Positions 63,929 through 64,000 of a stretch of 64,000 nt of DNA are shown piece by piece. The notes under the pieces were generated by a model. It ran no database searches, had not been told where the DNA came from, and saw only the letters and a list, made by a program, of their open reading frames with translations. The stretch's first letter is position 1, and the number at the start of each line of letters is the position of its first letter. The stretch comes from Achromobacter marplatensis (GTDB lineage Bacteria; Pseudomonadota; Gammaproteobacteria; Burkholderiales; Burkholderiaceae_B), in NCBI RefSeq assembly GCF_002209535.1, contig NZ_NJIG01000008.1, positions 231,157 to 295,156 of the forward strand. Direction: 5' to 3'. The position numbers and the translations under genes were made by a program.

Positions 63929-64000
63929 TAGTGTCCACCACTTTTAGGTGGACACCATGTCGAAGACAGAATTAGCGCCGGTTCCTAAGCGTCGGTCTTA
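63929..64000 (+). mobile_element. Left end of an insertion sequence, partial
   Basis: A perfect 9-bp inverted repeat, GTGTCCACC at 63931-63939 and GGTGGACAC at 63947-63955 with a 7-nt spacer, is directly followed by an ATG and a basic open frame that runs off the window. This is the usual look of an IS end with the transposase start. The IS family cannot be fixed from 70 bp. Confidence 0.5.
63957..64000 (+). CDS. Start of a probable transposase gene, partial
   Basis: Fourteen codons, MSKTELAPVPKRRS, continue past the edge. The Lys/Arg-rich beginning resembles OrfA-type transposase starts that carry an N-terminal helix-turn-helix. It lies just inside the inverted repeat of the IS end. Confidence 0.4.
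   Translation, partial: MSKTELAPVPKRRS

Larger units (their letters stand above)
53735..64000. mobile_element. Accessory island inserted in comEC, left part
   Basis: From 53735 to the window end the gene content is unrelated to the housekeeping neighbourhood. The base composition drops in places (for example the AT-rich 59512-59700), and codon use is more mixed. The left edge reads TGT and interrupts comEC. No integrase or transposase gene is complete within the window; the mobility genes must lie beyond 64000 or be absent. Cargo consists of defence-like genes. Confidence 0.6.

Overview
The window is a high-GC chromosomal stretch of a betaproteobacterium of the Alcaligenaceae, most like Achromobacter or Bordetella. 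Support comes from the hscA-fdx-iscX end of an isc operon, the prfB-lysS pair near recJ, the lolC-lolD-tatD-comEC neighbourhood, and the wealth of Bug-type and Liv-type transport genes. The genus is inferred from gene content, not from a database search.

Layout. 1-2000: iron-sulfur assembly tail and a two-domain methylglyoxal synthase. 2007-15648: acyl-CoA catabolism, with a LysR regulator divergent from a Bug receptor/CoA-transferase/enoyl-CoA hydratase operon, then a convergent enoyl-CoA hydratase. A complete Liv-type ABC transporter follows, fused into one operon with an acyl-CoA ligase, a thiolase and a TetR regulator. A good TetR-type palindrome lies in the divergent promoter at 6930-6949. 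15632-26627: housekeeping genes (lysS, an SDR, prfB with its programmed +1 frameshift, recJ, an RpfE-like gene, lolC, lolD, a TatD nuclease) with one MFS transporter inserted between prfB and recJ. 26839-37268: iron uptake, with two related TonB-dependent catecholate-type receptors, each behind a Fur-box-like site, flanking an OmpR/EnvZ-type two-component pair as in the Pseudomonas PfeRS/PirRS loci. A CeuE/FatB-like periplasmic ABC transporter follows. 37310-50402: an MFS transporter, a CpdB-like lipoprotein nucleotidase, and a minus-strand cluster of amidohydrolase, SsuABC-like transporter with two permeases, flavin monooxygenase and thiM, then a succinate-semialdehyde dehydrogenase. 50602-52615: a two-gene RNA repair cassette (RNA ligase plus HD-Pnk).

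At about 53735 the competence gene comEC is cut after its first third and an accessory island of different base composition begins, running past the window end. The island carries a TIR-domain protein with an unusual Cys/His N-terminus, a three-span membrane protein, a YjzC-like small protein, a subtilase/AAA+ pair resembling the IetAS system, a divergent KAP-family NTPase, an amidase remnant, a candidate PD-(D/E)XK nuclease and the end of an insertion sequence. This set looks like a defence island and is the most interesting part of the window. No tRNA, rRNA or CRISPR array was seen.
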